A stretch of 64,000 nt of DNA. It comes from Pikeienuella litoralis (GTDB lineage: Bacteria > Pseudomonadota > Alphaproteobacteria > Rhodobacterales > Rhodobacteraceae). The notes beneath the pieces were generated by a model. It was not told where the DNA came from, did not search any database, and saw only the letters and a list, made by a program, of their open reading frames with translations. Position 1 is the first letter of the stretch; each line of letters starts with the position of its first letter. The stretch is from NCBI RefSeq assembly GCF_037646705.1, contig NZ_JBBHER010000002.1:496001-560000 (forward strand), read 5' to 3'. This document shows, piece by piece, positions 16,726 to 24,760 of this stretch. The position numbers and the translations under genes were made by a program.

Positions 16726-16755
16726 GGCGCGAGCGTCACGCCGGGGCGGGTGAGC

Positions 16756-16912
16756 CTAGCAGGCTGCTGACAAAGGGCTCTGGAGCGCCGTTTTCGCCGA
16801 GCTGCTTGTTGCCCGTCGCGATACATTTTCATCATCTCGACGAGAGGATGCGAAAATCGGCCTCGATCGGCGTCACCATGAGCGGTCTCGGACTTTTTCA
16901 GCAGCCTGCTAG
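16756..16912. mobile_element. MITE-like element with 15-bp terminal inverted repeats
   Basis: CTAGCAGGCTGCTGA at 16756-16770 is repeated in perfect inverse at 16898-16912, bounding 157 bp without a transposase. The ends, continued inward by an A-rich or T-rich run, resemble those of transposons of the IS1182 or IS5 type. A non-autonomous derivative or solo remnant is likely. Confidence 0.6.
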
Positions 16913-17060
16913 ATGTGGCGTCAGGTGTACGAAGTATAACATTGCCTTTGCGGTGCATCTGAGAGAGTGGTGTCTATCGCAGTGCTGATATCACCCCATC
17001 ACGCGCGCGCGTAATAGTGCGTGTTATGGTCCCTAAATACGGCAAGCCGCTTCGCTCCGA

Positions 17061-17549
17061 CTAGTCCTCATATGTTCGTTCGGCGCGCCTTCGCGCCCAA
17101 CGCCGCCTCTGCGCCTCTGCGATACGCTGGCGCCCCTCGGAGGTTCTCGCGCCCGTTGAAAGCCCGCCATGAAACTTGCAGCGCCTTTTCCCCGGTATCG
17201 ACTTGGCACTGCAGGGCGTTCCCTTTCGCGTTCGCGCCCCACAGCGCACGCGGCGCAATGCTCTCTCGTCTGCCAGTCGCGCCCGGAATCGCGCCTCTAT
17301 CGCCGCGAAAGCCCGCGCTTCTTCCGCCGCTATCGTTTCAGCCCATGTCGCGCGCGCATGTTTGACCGGACGAATATCCGGCAGCGTCAACACTTCACCC
17401 ATCCGCTCAACTGCCCACGCTCGGGGGTCAATCTGCGCTTTGCATTCCCAATAGCTGACGGAGTGACGGCCTATCCCCGCGCGTTGGGCGAGCGCCGATT
17501 GCGATAATCTCGCGGCCTTCCGAAGCGCAGCAAGTTCTGCCCCAGTCAT
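17061..17549 (-). CDS. XRE-family regulator fused to a HGGxSTG zinc-finger-like domain
   Basis: 162 residues. Residues 1-60 form a Cro/C1-type helix-turn-helix (ELAALRKAARLSQSALAQRAGIGRHSVSYWE). A helical linker rich in Ala, Arg and Glu follows. The C-terminus has a compact motif seen in phage and island proteins: RCGARTRKGTPCSAK...RCKFHGGLSTG, with three cysteines and one histidine that could hold zinc. The fusion suggests a DNA-binding regulator of the element, perhaps of its integration or replication genes. It is transcribed leftward, about 380 bases below the DUF3987 gene. Confidence 0.82.
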   Translation of the reverse strand: MTGAELAALRKAARLSQSALAQRAGIGRHSVSYWECKAQIDPRAWAVERMGEVLTLPDIRPVKHARATWAETIAAEEARAFAAIEARFRARLADERALRRVRCGARTRKGTPCSAKSIPGKRRCKFHGGLSTGARTSEGRQRIAEAQRRRWARRRAERTYED

Positions 17550-17590
17550 GGATTAGATCCCGTTATTAAATCCGTTAAGATATTGCGATC

Positions 17591-17941
17591 CTATGGAAAA
17601 TTATGATTAACCTCTCCGGGCTTTACGACAGCGTTTCTCCTGGGAAACTGTAGCGCTACACGAACTTTCTCCAAGCGGACAAAGGACGGCAAGCAGCTAG
17701 TTCCAGCGCCATAAATCGGCGCGTCACGCCTGCGCGAAACATGGCGTTTGCGCAGCGCGCGCCATCTCCACGCGGCCGGGTCAGCGACGTTCGCGGGTTT
17801 GGACTGCGGAGCCGGATGCGCGCTATTCGTGCTATTATGGCTATTCGAGCCGGCCGGAATCGCACGGATAGCATGAATAGCACGCCCTACCCCTTTCGCA
17901 TTGGGCCTTACGAGGAAGACGTCGGCGTCAAATGTCATCAT
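17591..17941 (-). CDS. Hypothetical protein overlapping the end of the DUF3987 gene
   Basis: 116 residues from the ATG at 17941, which overlaps the last codons of the DUF3987 gene and so would be translationally coupled. The sequence has an Asn/Ser-rich patch (SNSHNSTNSAHPAPQSKP), then a short AADPAAW-like segment and a basic tail. Small poorly conserved genes of this look often follow DUF3987 genes in alphaproteobacterial islands. A competing frame on the same strand (17656-17883) exists, so this could also be decayed. Confidence 0.35.
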   Translation of the reverse strand: MMTFDADVFLVRPNAKGVGRAIHAIRAIPAGSNSHNSTNSAHPAPQSKPANVADPAAWRWRALRKRHVSRRRDAPIYGAGTSCLPSFVRLEKVRVALQFPRRNAVVKPGEVNHNFP

Positions 17942-19430
17942 CCCCACCCCTCACGATCCGATAGGCTTCCTTTCGCACCGCGCCGCGCACCTCGGTTCCA
18001 TCGGGAAGGGGCGCGAGCCAGCCGTGTTGCGCCAGCATCGCGATAGCCGGTCGAGCCGCCCTGCTTTCCCGCAAGGCGCGGGCGGGCGCATGTCTTACGA
18101 TTTCCGACGGAGTGATTTCCGAATGCGGCCAGCGCGTGAGAAGCCATCGGCGCAGGGTCTCGGCCTTCTCGGTTTCGGCCGATACCGTTGCAGTGTCCGA
18201 GAGCCGGGCCGCTTCGGACAGGTAGAAGCCTGCCAGCTCGATGGCCTCGGCCATAGTTTCCGCCGTCACATCGCGCGCGCCCAGGTCAGCCCATGCGGTC
18301 AGAACACCGGCGATGCGAGCGGCCTGCTCGGCGGCCTTGGATGCGTAGCCGGTGACATGGGCGTAAACGCCGCCTGGGGCTTGCTCCGCCTCCACATGGT
18401 CCGCATAGGTCGCCAGAAGGGCACGGGCGTCCATCGACAGCGGCAGGGCGCGCGGCTGCAGTTCGCGGGTATCGAGGTCCATCGGCAGCGGCGTTTCCAG
18501 CACCTCTCGCATCCGGTCCGAGAAGGAAGAGAGCGCGTATCCGTCCCGCCGCACCTTGGATTGCAATCGCGTTCCCATGGCGCTGGGCGGCTCGCAGAGC
18601 AGGAATCGCGGCAGGAAGCCGGTATCTCCGGCCATCGGGTCAGCCATGAACGCGCGGGCGACGCCGGGTTGCACCATGAGGTGAACGGCAAGCCTGCGCC
18701 CATGAAGCGTGAATGAGCCTTCGCCCTGCCGTGTGCGGCGGATGGCGTTGCCTTGCCAAAGGTCGTTCAGAGCCGCCAGCGTCTTTTGCCGATTGTCGCG
18801 CGACATGGCGAAGCCGCCGAGAAACTGGCCGCCCTCATCGGAGAAGATGCCAAGCGTCGGCATTCCCTCCGCGAATTTCCGGGTCAACCCTTCATAAGTC
18901 GGCTCCGTCACCGTGCGGTCAGTGGAAGGCGGAGCGGCGGGTTCGCGGCTCATCGCCCGCAAATCCGCCTCGGCGGCCGTGCGCTTCTCTCCCTTGCTCT
19001 TTCTCGCCTCGGCCAGGATGCGGTCCCGCTCGCCTTTCCAGAGCGCATGAGAGTTCTCCCATGACGCCATGGCATCGCGCTGGGCGTTGGCCTGCTCCTT
19101 CTCGAAGGTGCGAACAGCGGCCATCAGCGGGGCGTCGCAGGAGGATTTGCGCTCGCCTGATTTTGCGATGGTCAGGGCGTAGAGCGAAACCGGGCTGATT
19201 CCGGCCAGCGTGGTCACGTCAACATGCCCCTGCACCGCCAGCGAGGCGGCCGCCAGGGCCGACGCGGCGGGAATGGCGACAGGAGCGAGGGTCTGTCCCT
19301 GCACCGCCTCCACCGCGCCTCTGAGCGGCCCCAGCGATTCAACGGGATACGGCGCGCCGGGCGGGATTTCCCGCAGGAGCGGCTGCGGTCCATCGGCCTT
19401 GAACGGAACCGGTTTGGGCATCGCATTCAT
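17928..19430 (-). CDS. DUF3987 (YfjI-type) replication-associated protein
   Basis: 500 residues. Members are helicase/primase-associated proteins of integrative elements and are often next to a Toprim primase, as here. The N-terminus (YPVESLGPLRGAVEAVQGQTLAPVAIPAASALAAASLAVQ) is the usual family opening, followed by a Walker-A-like IAKSGERKSS (about 89-98). A long charged helix follows, then LGIFSDEGGQFLGG with an acidic pair, and VHLMVQPGVARAFM. The ATG overlaps the primase stop (ATGA). Predicted to help replicate or stabilise the island after excision. Confidence 0.85.
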   Translation of the reverse strand: MNAMPKPVPFKADGPQPLLREIPPGAPYPVESLGPLRGAVEAVQGQTLAPVAIPAASALAAASLAVQGHVDVTTLAGISPVSLYALTIAKSGERKSSCDAPLMAAVRTFEKEQANAQRDAMASWENSHALWKGERDRILAEARKSKGEKRTAAEADLRAMSREPAAPPSTDRTVTEPTYEGLTRKFAEGMPTLGIFSDEGGQFLGGFAMSRDNRQKTLAALNDLWQGNAIRRTRQGEGSFTLHGRRLAVHLMVQPGVARAFMADPMAGDTGFLPRFLLCEPPSAMGTRLQSKVRRDGYALSSFSDRMREVLETPLPMDLDTRELQPRALPLSMDARALLATYADHVEAEQAPGGVYAHVTGYASKAAEQAARIAGVLTAWADLGARDVTAETMAEAIELAGFYLSEAARLSDTATVSAETEKAETLRRWLLTRWPHSEITPSEIVRHAPARALRESRAARPAIAMLAQHGWLAPLPDGTEVRGAVRKEAYRIVRGGDDDI

Positions 19431-20314
19431 ACGGCGGCCCCCTTCAATCGCAGAATATCGTTCCAGTCGCGCCCATCAGGCGCAGGCAGGATGCTGACGG
19501 TCCAGCCCAGCGCGCTGGCGCGTTGAGCGAGCGTGCTACCGGCGGTTCTGCCGGGCGCATCACCATCCGTCGCGACGGTCAGCTTGCCGGGTCGGCCGCC
19601 GGGAAGGCGAAGCCCGGACATGCCCGAAGTGCTCAGGGCGGCCCATACCGTCGCCGGGCCGCACAGAAGGCCGCTGGCGAGGCTCATGGCGGTTTCCACG
19701 CCCTCCGCGACGACAAGCGGATGCTGCGCCTCCGTGAGCCGCACAGCGCCCCCGGCGCATGCTCCCAACATGGCCTTGCAGGGCGCAGCGTCAGCCTTCC
19801 CGGTCCCATCGGAGCGAATGTATGTCCGATGCACCGCGAAGCGCGCTCCGCCCTCCACCAGCGCCACCATCGCCGGGATGCGCCTTGCGGTCGCCCCATG
19901 CCAGCATTCGGGGTGGAAGCGCAGAGCGTCGGGCAGGTCGCAGGATATTCCGCGCTGGCGGAGATAGATTTCGGCTATCGTGCCGCGAATGGGCATGGCC
20001 TCATTCCAGCACGCCACCGCCTGCCGCTCGCGCTTTTCTGCCTCGCGACGCTGTTGCTCCTCCTGCGCGGCCATCTCTCGCGGATCGGCTTTAGGTGGCT
20101 TGCCCGCGCCCTCGATGACGCCAAGGCTCCGCAGTGCGTCCAGAATGCTCGTGAAGGTGCACCCGGCCTTGCAGTGCGCCAGGAGCCGCCCGTTCAAGCC
20201 GTCAGCAAGCGTCAGGCTGGGGTTGCGGTCGCCATGCGCCGGGCAGCACGCGACGCCGTAGCGTCCATACCATTTGCCCTTGAGCGCGCCGGTGATGCGT
20301 TGCGCCTCCGTCAT
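19427..20314 (-). CDS. CHC2 zinc-finger / Toprim primase-like protein
   Basis: 295 residues combining a primase zinc ribbon (CCPAHGDRNPSL...HCKAGC, residues 23-55) with a Toprim domain (LVVAEGVETAMSLA for the catalytic glutamate and VATDGDAPGRTAG for the DxD). A helical Lys/Glu-rich linker separates them. This is the architecture of small island and phage primases that prime replication of the excised element. It overlaps its neighbours on both sides by ATGA, so four genes (20604 to 17928 or beyond) form one coupled operon. Confidence 0.9.
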   Translation of the reverse strand: MTEAQRITGALKGKWYGRYGVACCPAHGDRNPSLTLADGLNGRLLAHCKAGCTFTSILDALRSLGVIEGAGKPPKADPREMAAQEEQQRREAEKRERQAVACWNEAMPIRGTIAEIYLRQRGISCDLPDALRFHPECWHGATARRIPAMVALVEGGARFAVHRTYIRSDGTGKADAAPCKAMLGACAGGAVRLTEAQHPLVVAEGVETAMSLASGLLCGPATVWAALSTSGMSGLRLPGGRPGKLTVATDGDAPGRTAGSTLAQRASALGWTVSILPAPDGRDWNDILRLKGAAV

Positions 20315-20604
20315 CGCGCACCGCCTTTCGCAAGCGGCGCCGCGCTGGGGGGAAATCGCAGCCGGGAAATGTCGGCTCCGGGCTCCAGCCGATAATGGGC
20401 CACGTTTTCAGGGCCGCAATACTCGGTCACGATGGGCCAGCCATACCGCTTCCGCAGCTTCTCCGTGATGGCCGCGAGCCGCCAGCCCTTCGCCTCGCGG
20501 ATTTCGGTTTTGTGTGTGAGGGTGCGCCCCTCGATCAAAGCCTTGCAGGCCCAGTAGATTTGCGTCGGGCTGGAATACCAGCGTTCGGATTTCTGCATTT
20601 TCAT
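20311..20604 (-). CDS. Small winged-helix-like protein of the replication operon
   Basis: 97 residues from the ATG at 20604 (MKMQKSERWYSSPTQIYWA). The frame is open further upstream, but that part is low-complexity and overlaps the AlpA gene region. The segment THKTEIREAKGWRLAAITEKLRKRYGWPI reads like a helix-turn-helix followed by a wing. Such proteins are often found between AlpA and the primase in islands. A regulator or replication accessory role is inferred. Its stop overlaps the primase start. Confidence 0.65.
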   Translation of the reverse strand: MKMQKSERWYSSPTQIYWACKALIEGRTLTHKTEIREAKGWRLAAITEKLRKRYGWPIVTEYCGPENVAHYRLEPGADISRLRFPPSAAPLAKGGAR

Positions 20605-20701
20605 GCCTCTGTCTGTTGCGCCAGAGGACGGGCGGGGGCTATCATGCTTGTGGAAATTGCGAATAGCCTTGCGGCCCCGTCCTTTGCGGCGGGGCTTCTC
20701 T

Positions 20702-20887
20702 TTAAGTGGCGGATTTCTCACGGCTCGCCAGCCAATCGGCGATGGCGCTTTCCGGCCACGCGACGGCCTTGCCGGTCAGCTTCACAGGGCGCGGGAACAA
20801 GCCTCGGCTCATCATGTCGTAAATGGTGCTGCGGCTCAGGCCGGTGATTTCCTCAACGGTGCGGCGGCGATAGTGTTTCTCTGCCAT
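20702..20887 (-). CDS. AlpA-family excisionase/transcriptional regulator
   Basis: 61 residues from the ATG at 20887 (MAEKHYRRRT). A compact MerR-like helix-turn-helix is visible: RRTVEEITGLSRSTIYDMMSRGLFPRPVKLTGKAVAWPESAIADWLASR, the AlpA/Phage_AlpA signature with the closing W....I..W. Members activate integrase expression or act as excisionases. A longer start (20917) is possible. It stands at the head of the replication operon. Confidence 0.9.
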   Translation of the reverse strand: MAEKHYRRRTVEEITGLSRSTIYDMMSRGLFPRPVKLTGKAVAWPESAIADWLASREKSAT

Positions 20888-20986
20888 GTCGGCTTTCCTC
20901 TGCATGTTGTAGAACATGCGGGAAAGGTGGACGGCATTTTGAGCTTGGTAAATCTGGGCAGGTGGGCGGTCGATGGGCGACGACCT

Positions 20987-21844
20987 TTAGCTTTGGTCGC
21001 CCATATCTCGCCCACTCTCTTGCCCACCGAAAGTGGCCAAGGCGCGCTTAATATGTCGTCGTGAATAACCAACGACTGCGACCACTTCGTGCCAAGTCGC
21101 GCCTGCCGCGTCCTTCCCTTGAGGATACGCCCGAACATAGCAGTCGTAGGCGTTTCGCAGGCCAGCGCCTAGTTCTTTCGAGGCAACCAAGGGTGGTTTG
21201 GGGTTGCCTGTCGGGATCTCATCATCCCAGAGCCCGAGACATTTTCTGATTGTCTTTCTGTCGGGGAGAGAATCTGTCTTCACTGCTAAAAAGTAGCCAT
21301 CATACTTTTCAAGAGATTTGTAAAATGCCTCTCGATTAACAATATTTTCTAAATGTTTACTTGCTAAAGATGAAAGCCCAAGTAGCCTTCTCGCAGAAAT
21401 AATCTTTCTGGCAGACTCGACCAGATTGAGCCTCGGTCCAACATTTACTGAAAGATTTCGATCGTCAAGGAATGACCAGTTGATATTTACATATCTTTCC
21501 TGACGGCTATGTGTGTCGTATTCAATTAACAACTTGGATGCAGGTATCGTAGAGCCAGACGGCTCTATTAAAAATAGGCTAACATGTCTGAGGTAAATTT
21601 GGAATGAAGAATCAAAGTGCTGATAGAGTTGCTCATATATTTGATCATCAGATATTATACATTCTGCCTCTTCAGTAGTGGGAATACAGTAAATTCCTCC
21701 ATTCGTTTCTTTTTTCCTTATATCTATTAATTTTCGTATTTTCATACGTTTAATTAAATCGGATGACGTAGCATCATCTAGTGACCTTAGTTGGAACGAG
21801 AGCCTGATATCTTTCGCATATCTGTAGCCATCGGGATGGGACAT
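20987..21844 (-). CDS. AT-rich orphan protein of the island, function unknown
   Basis: 285 residues, notably AT-rich for this genome, which marks it as foreign cargo. It is soluble. The N-terminal 120 residues are mixed alpha/beta (YAKDIRLSFQLRSLDDATSSDLIKRMKIRKL..., QIYEQLYQHFDSSFQIYLRHVSLFLIEPSGS). The C-terminus ends in a probable helix-turn-helix (TWHEVVAVVGYSRRHIKRALATFGG). Its ATG overlaps the stop of the truncated integrase upstream (TAATG). I recognise no family. Its place next to the integration genes, where accessory or defence genes commonly sit, is the only hint about role. Confidence 0.65.
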   Translation of the reverse strand: MSHPDGYRYAKDIRLSFQLRSLDDATSSDLIKRMKIRKLIDIRKKETNGGIYCIPTTEEAECIISDDQIYEQLYQHFDSSFQIYLRHVSLFLIEPSGSTIPASKLLIEYDTHSRQERYVNINWSFLDDRNLSVNVGPRLNLVESARKIISARRLLGLSSLASKHLENIVNREAFYKSLEKYDGYFLAVKTDSLPDRKTIRKCLGLWDDEIPTGNPKPPLVASKELGAGLRNAYDCYVRAYPQGKDAAGATWHEVVAVVGYSRRHIKRALATFGGQESGRDMGDQS

Positions 21845-22344
21845 TATCCAATTCTCACGACGCTATTGCGCTTCTCGCCCAGACAGGCCACCCACGCACC
21901 CATCACCTTGTGTCGCCTCTGGAACACATCAGAGCGGGAGTAGGCCCTTTCCACGGCGTCACCGGACAAATGCGCCAGAGCAGCCTCCGCCACCTCGCGC
22001 GGGAAGTTCGTGCGCTCATGCGCCCACGTGCGGAATGGCGTGCGGAACCCGTGGACATCGGCGTTGTAGCCAAGTTCCTTCACCAGCTTGGAAAGTGTCA
22101 TATCCGAAAGCGGCCGGCCCGGCTTCGTGCCGAGAAAAGCCAACCCTGACTCGTCGTCCGGCTTTTTCGCGGCGTTCAAAAAGGTGAGAGCGCGCCGGAA
22201 AAGCCGCACTCGACGTGGCCGCCGCATCTCCATGCGCGTGGCGAGCTGTACACAAGTATTCCCGACCATATCGAATTCATCCCAACTTACTTCCCTCATT
22301 TCGTCGGATCGTGAAGCGGTCGGCACCAGAAATTCAAGTGCCAA
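21844..22344 (-). pseudogene. Truncated P4-type tyrosine integrase
   Basis: 166 residues equal to the C-terminal catalytic third of a second integrase, with GRPLSDMTLSKLVKELGY, the HxxR box in VHGFRTPFRTWAHE and ALAHLSGDAVERAYSRSDVFQRRHKVMGAWV containing the nucleophile tyrosine. The N-terminal arm- and core-binding domains are absent, and the first catalytic arginine region (VPTASRSDEMREV) is degenerate. It is the scar of another element, possibly the one whose left arm survives beyond 23911. Confidence 0.82.
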
Positions 22345-22430
22345 TGTATGAAACTGCCGAATTAGCCCGAGCTATATGGAATGTCGCGGATGCAAAATGG
22401 TGCATTATGATCTGCCATATCTGTGCTGCG

Positions 22431-23660
22431 CTAAAGTTTTCGCATGTGAACAGCGGCGCCAAGTGTTGAAATAATCAAAGCCGCCCACCGATCCAGCGCG
22501 CGCGCCCGCTGCGGAAGCTGTTCCGCTCGGTTGTAAACACGCGCCACCGCCGAAGCCGCCGATACGCTGGCGACGTGGTTCAAGATACGGTCTACCACTG
22601 CTTCGCTCTCTCCCGTTTCCGCCATCTGCGTCGCGAACGCCGTCCGCAGGTCGTGAAGCCGCCAAGCTGGGAAATCAGGTTTGAGAAGGGCGTCCAGCCG
22701 CGCCTTGGCCTTGCTAAATCCGCTGACAGGCGTTGAGCCGGTCGTAGTGAAGACAAGCGCCCCATCTCGCGGAAGGGCGTCCAACTCAGCTTTGGCCGGG
22801 ACCGACAGGTGGACGACATGCGGCTTGCTGTTCTTGGTCCGGTCGCCACCAATGACGAGGCGGGTTTCCTCCACCTCGCTCCACCGTAGCCCGCCGATAT
22901 CGCCCCGGCGCTGCGCCGTGATGATGAGAAGCCGAAAGAGCGGCCCCCAAATGTCGCCGAGTGTTTGCGTCGCCTTCCAAATCTCCCGCACCTGTGAAAC
23001 GCTTAAAACCACGTCGCGCGGCTTCTCGTTCGCCGCCTTGGAAAGCCCAGCGCCGATATCGGTTTCAGTGTAACCGCGCCGCCACGCCCATTTCGTGAAG
23101 GCCGAGAGCGCCGACTTGATACGATTTGCCATAACGATGCGGCCTTCCTTCGCCTTCTCGTCGATCCGGCCTTGAAGCTCTTTCCGGGTGAGGTCGCAGA
23201 GCGCGCTTTCGAGGAAGGGGGCGAGCGCTTGTTCCAGCTGGCGACGGCGATCCGCAGCCGTGCGAAGGTTGGGAGACAGGTGGAGCGCGTCATAGCGTTC
23301 GATGACGCTGGCGACGGATACCTTTGCCGCCTCCGCTGCGACGCTGGCTTTCTCCGCCGCCTCCGCCGCCCGCTCCGACTTCTCGGCCTCTACTATCCGG
23401 TCGAAGCCCCGAGCAGCCTCCGCTGCAATCTCCTGCGCCGTGCGGCGTGCGTCCGCGAGGGAAACCGGTTTCGGATACTCGCCGAGCGTGTGCTTGCGCT
23501 TCGCCCCGCCCTTCACCCGCTTCTCGAACATCCAGATCTTCCGTCCGCCGGGATAGACGCGAAGCACAAGGCCAGGTCGTTTCGCATCGGCGATTTCGAG
23601 CCGCCCGTCATCCGAGGCTTCGACATTTTTGAGGAAGGCGTCTGTAAGGTCAATTTTCAT
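22431..23660 (-). CDS. int: Tyrosine recombinase / site-specific integrase of the island
   Basis: 409 residues with the P4-integrase layout. An N-terminal DUF4102-type arm-binding domain (PGLVLRVYPGGRKIWMFEKR, KHTLGEYPKPVSLADARR) is followed by an Ala/Glu-rich coiled helix (about 90-120), the core-binding domain and the catalytic domain. Catalytic residues are Arg in ITAQRRGDIGGLRW, Lys near GGDRTKNSKPH, HxxR in WRLHDLRTAFAT, His in RILNHV and Tyr in ARVYNRAEQ. The frame opens at 23720, but ATG 23660 (MKIDLTDAF) is the natural start, because the extra codons lie over the GGGGGACAT repeats. It mediates integration at the tRNA-Lys 3' end. Confidence 0.93.
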   Translation of the reverse strand: MKIDLTDAFLKNVEASDDGRLEIADAKRPGLVLRVYPGGRKIWMFEKRVKGGAKRKHTLGEYPKPVSLADARRTAQEIAAEAARGFDRIVEAEKSERAAEAAEKASVAAEAAKVSVASVIERYDALHLSPNLRTAADRRRQLEQALAPFLESALCDLTRKELQGRIDEKAKEGRIVMANRIKSALSAFTKWAWRRGYTETDIGAGLSKAANEKPRDVVLSVSQVREIWKATQTLGDIWGPLFRLLIITAQRRGDIGGLRWSEVEETRLVIGGDRTKNSKPHVVHLSVPAKAELDALPRDGALVFTTTGSTPVSGFSKAKARLDALLKPDFPAWRLHDLRTAFATQMAETGESEAVVDRILNHVASVSAASAVARVYNRAEQLPQRARALDRWAALIISTLGAAVHMRKL

Positions 23661-23672
23661 GGCGCCGCCTTT

Positions 23673-23699
23673 GGGGGACATCTGGGGGACAATTTCAGC
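23673..23699 (+). repeat. Tandem GGGGGACA repeat, candidate integrase arm site (right)
   Basis: Degenerate copy of the left arm pair (GGGGGACATCT then GGGGGACAATTTCAGC), lying just upstream of the integrase start. Its position suggests the integrase may also regulate its own promoter. Inferred role. Confidence 0.55.
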
Positions 23700-23853
23700 C
23701 GGAACATCCCGGCCCTTCATGGGCCTATATGGACCCTTATTGATCAGGGGACAATCAAAGAGTTGTTGATTTACCGTGTAAATTACTCGCCACTCGGCAC
23801 ACTATGGAACGTGGCAGGCAACAGCGGAAGTAGTGCAAGCCGAGAGGCGCGGC

Positions 23854-23910
23854 GACTTTTAATCAGCTGGTCGTGGGTTCGATCCCCACCCCGCTCACCA
23901 ATCTTTTCAA
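23854..23910 (+). repeat. attR: right copy of the tRNA-Lys 3' repeat
   Basis: Matches 13024-13080 at 54 of 57 positions. Two of the three differences (23874 T, 23888 A) restore a base pair of the T-stem. No tRNA 5' half precedes it, so this copy is not a gene. Confidence 0.92.
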
Positions 23911-23958
23911 TGACTCGTGTTGGATTCGTGGAATTGGTCGCGGCATCCGTGCCTGTTG

Positions 23959-23984
23959 GAGGGACATTTGGGGGGCATTTCAGC
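23959..23984 (+). repeat. Third arm-site copy: left arm of a second island
   Basis: Lies at exactly the same distance past the att core as the left arm copy (offset 10830 for both) and is followed by the same CAGCG. This marks 23911 onward as the left end of a related element that lost its right part. Confidence 0.6.
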
Positions 23985-24202
23985 GTCGCCGCTTGCCTGC
24001 GAGCGGCCAATGTTCCACTCTCGTTCTCATGGGCCGCTGGCCGGGACGCATCGCCTTGGACTTTCGCGACAAACCGGAAGCCGCTTTCGGCTTTTTGATG
24101 CGCTCTGTTGCGACAGTCATATGGACAGGGCGCAGGAATCGCTGGCCAGGATGGGTGGGGGCAACCGACGATGCGGCGCGAGGAACAGCCTCGGGAGATG
24201 AA

Positions 24203-24640
24203 ATGCGCGACGATGCCTATCGCCCGTGCGACCACACCGAACTGCGCAAGAAATTGTTCGAAGGCGACGACATCATGCCGCCCGAGAGGTATTTCGAACT
24301 CCGATATTTCAGCCGAGGTGAGTATCGTCGCCTGTCATTCGCGACGGTCGCAGCCGCGCGAGAATGGTGCGAGGCGAACAAGCAGCCTCCGCCGGTCATG
24401 TTCGATACAAGAGTCGAATCCCTGCTCCCGAAGCCGCCGCCATCCGAGACGCTTCGCGCCCACCCCGGTCTCATGAAGCTTTATGAGTCGGGTGGCATGG
24501 AGGTTGAAGAGCTCGAACGGCGCGCGCGGGGGGCCGAACGCTTGAAAGAGGCGTTCTCCTCAATTCCATGGCACACACGGAGAGCGGAAAAAGACCCGGA
24601 TTACTGGAGCTTGCTCTACGACAGTCGAGTGAACTGGTAG
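24203..24640 (+). CDS. Hypothetical protein in the second-island remnant
   Basis: 145 residues from the ATG at 24203, preceded by a GGGAG site. The frame is open further upstream, but that part translates att and arm repeats and is not protein-like. The product is hydrophilic, with EGDDIMPPERYFELRYFSRGEYRRLSFATVAAAREWCEA, a proline-rich bend (LLPKPPPSETLRAHP) and an acidic-basic helix near the end. No family recognised. It may be the last intact cargo gene of a decayed element. Confidence 0.5.
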   Translation: MRDDAYRPCDHTELRKKLFEGDDIMPPERYFELRYFSRGEYRRLSFATVAAAREWCEANKQPPPVMFDTRVESLLPKPPPSETLRAHPGLMKLYESGGMEVEELERRARGAERLKEAFSSIPWHTRRAEKDPDYWSLLYDSRVNW

Positions 24641-24760
24641 CCGGCGCATCCACGCTCACGCGAGCTGGCGGACGGAAGAACTGCTCGCGGCGGAAGAGCC
24701 GGAACAGAGCAAGCACCCTGTCCGGGAGGCCCGTGGAGCCGTCTTCGACGACAGGGATGC

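Larger units (their letters stand above)
13024..23910 (+). mobile_element. Integrated genomic island at tRNA-Lys
   Basis: A 10.9 kb segment lies between the tRNA-Lys gene and a 57-bp repeat of its 3' half (13024-13080 and 23854-23910, three mismatches). A tyrosine integrase sits at the right end. Inside are an AlpA regulator, a primase plus DUF3987 block typical of satellite-like or integrative elements, an XRE regulator, cargo genes, and decayed integrase and transposase pieces. Several genes have clearly lower GC than the chromosome. There are no capsid, portal or conjugation genes, so it is a small non-self-transmissible island or phage-satellite-like element. Confidence 0.92.

Noticed and set aside
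23849..23903. Second tRNA-Lys gene
   Set aside because: Only the anticodon arm, T-arm and 3' acceptor are present. The D-arm and 5' acceptor are missing, so it is an att repeat.
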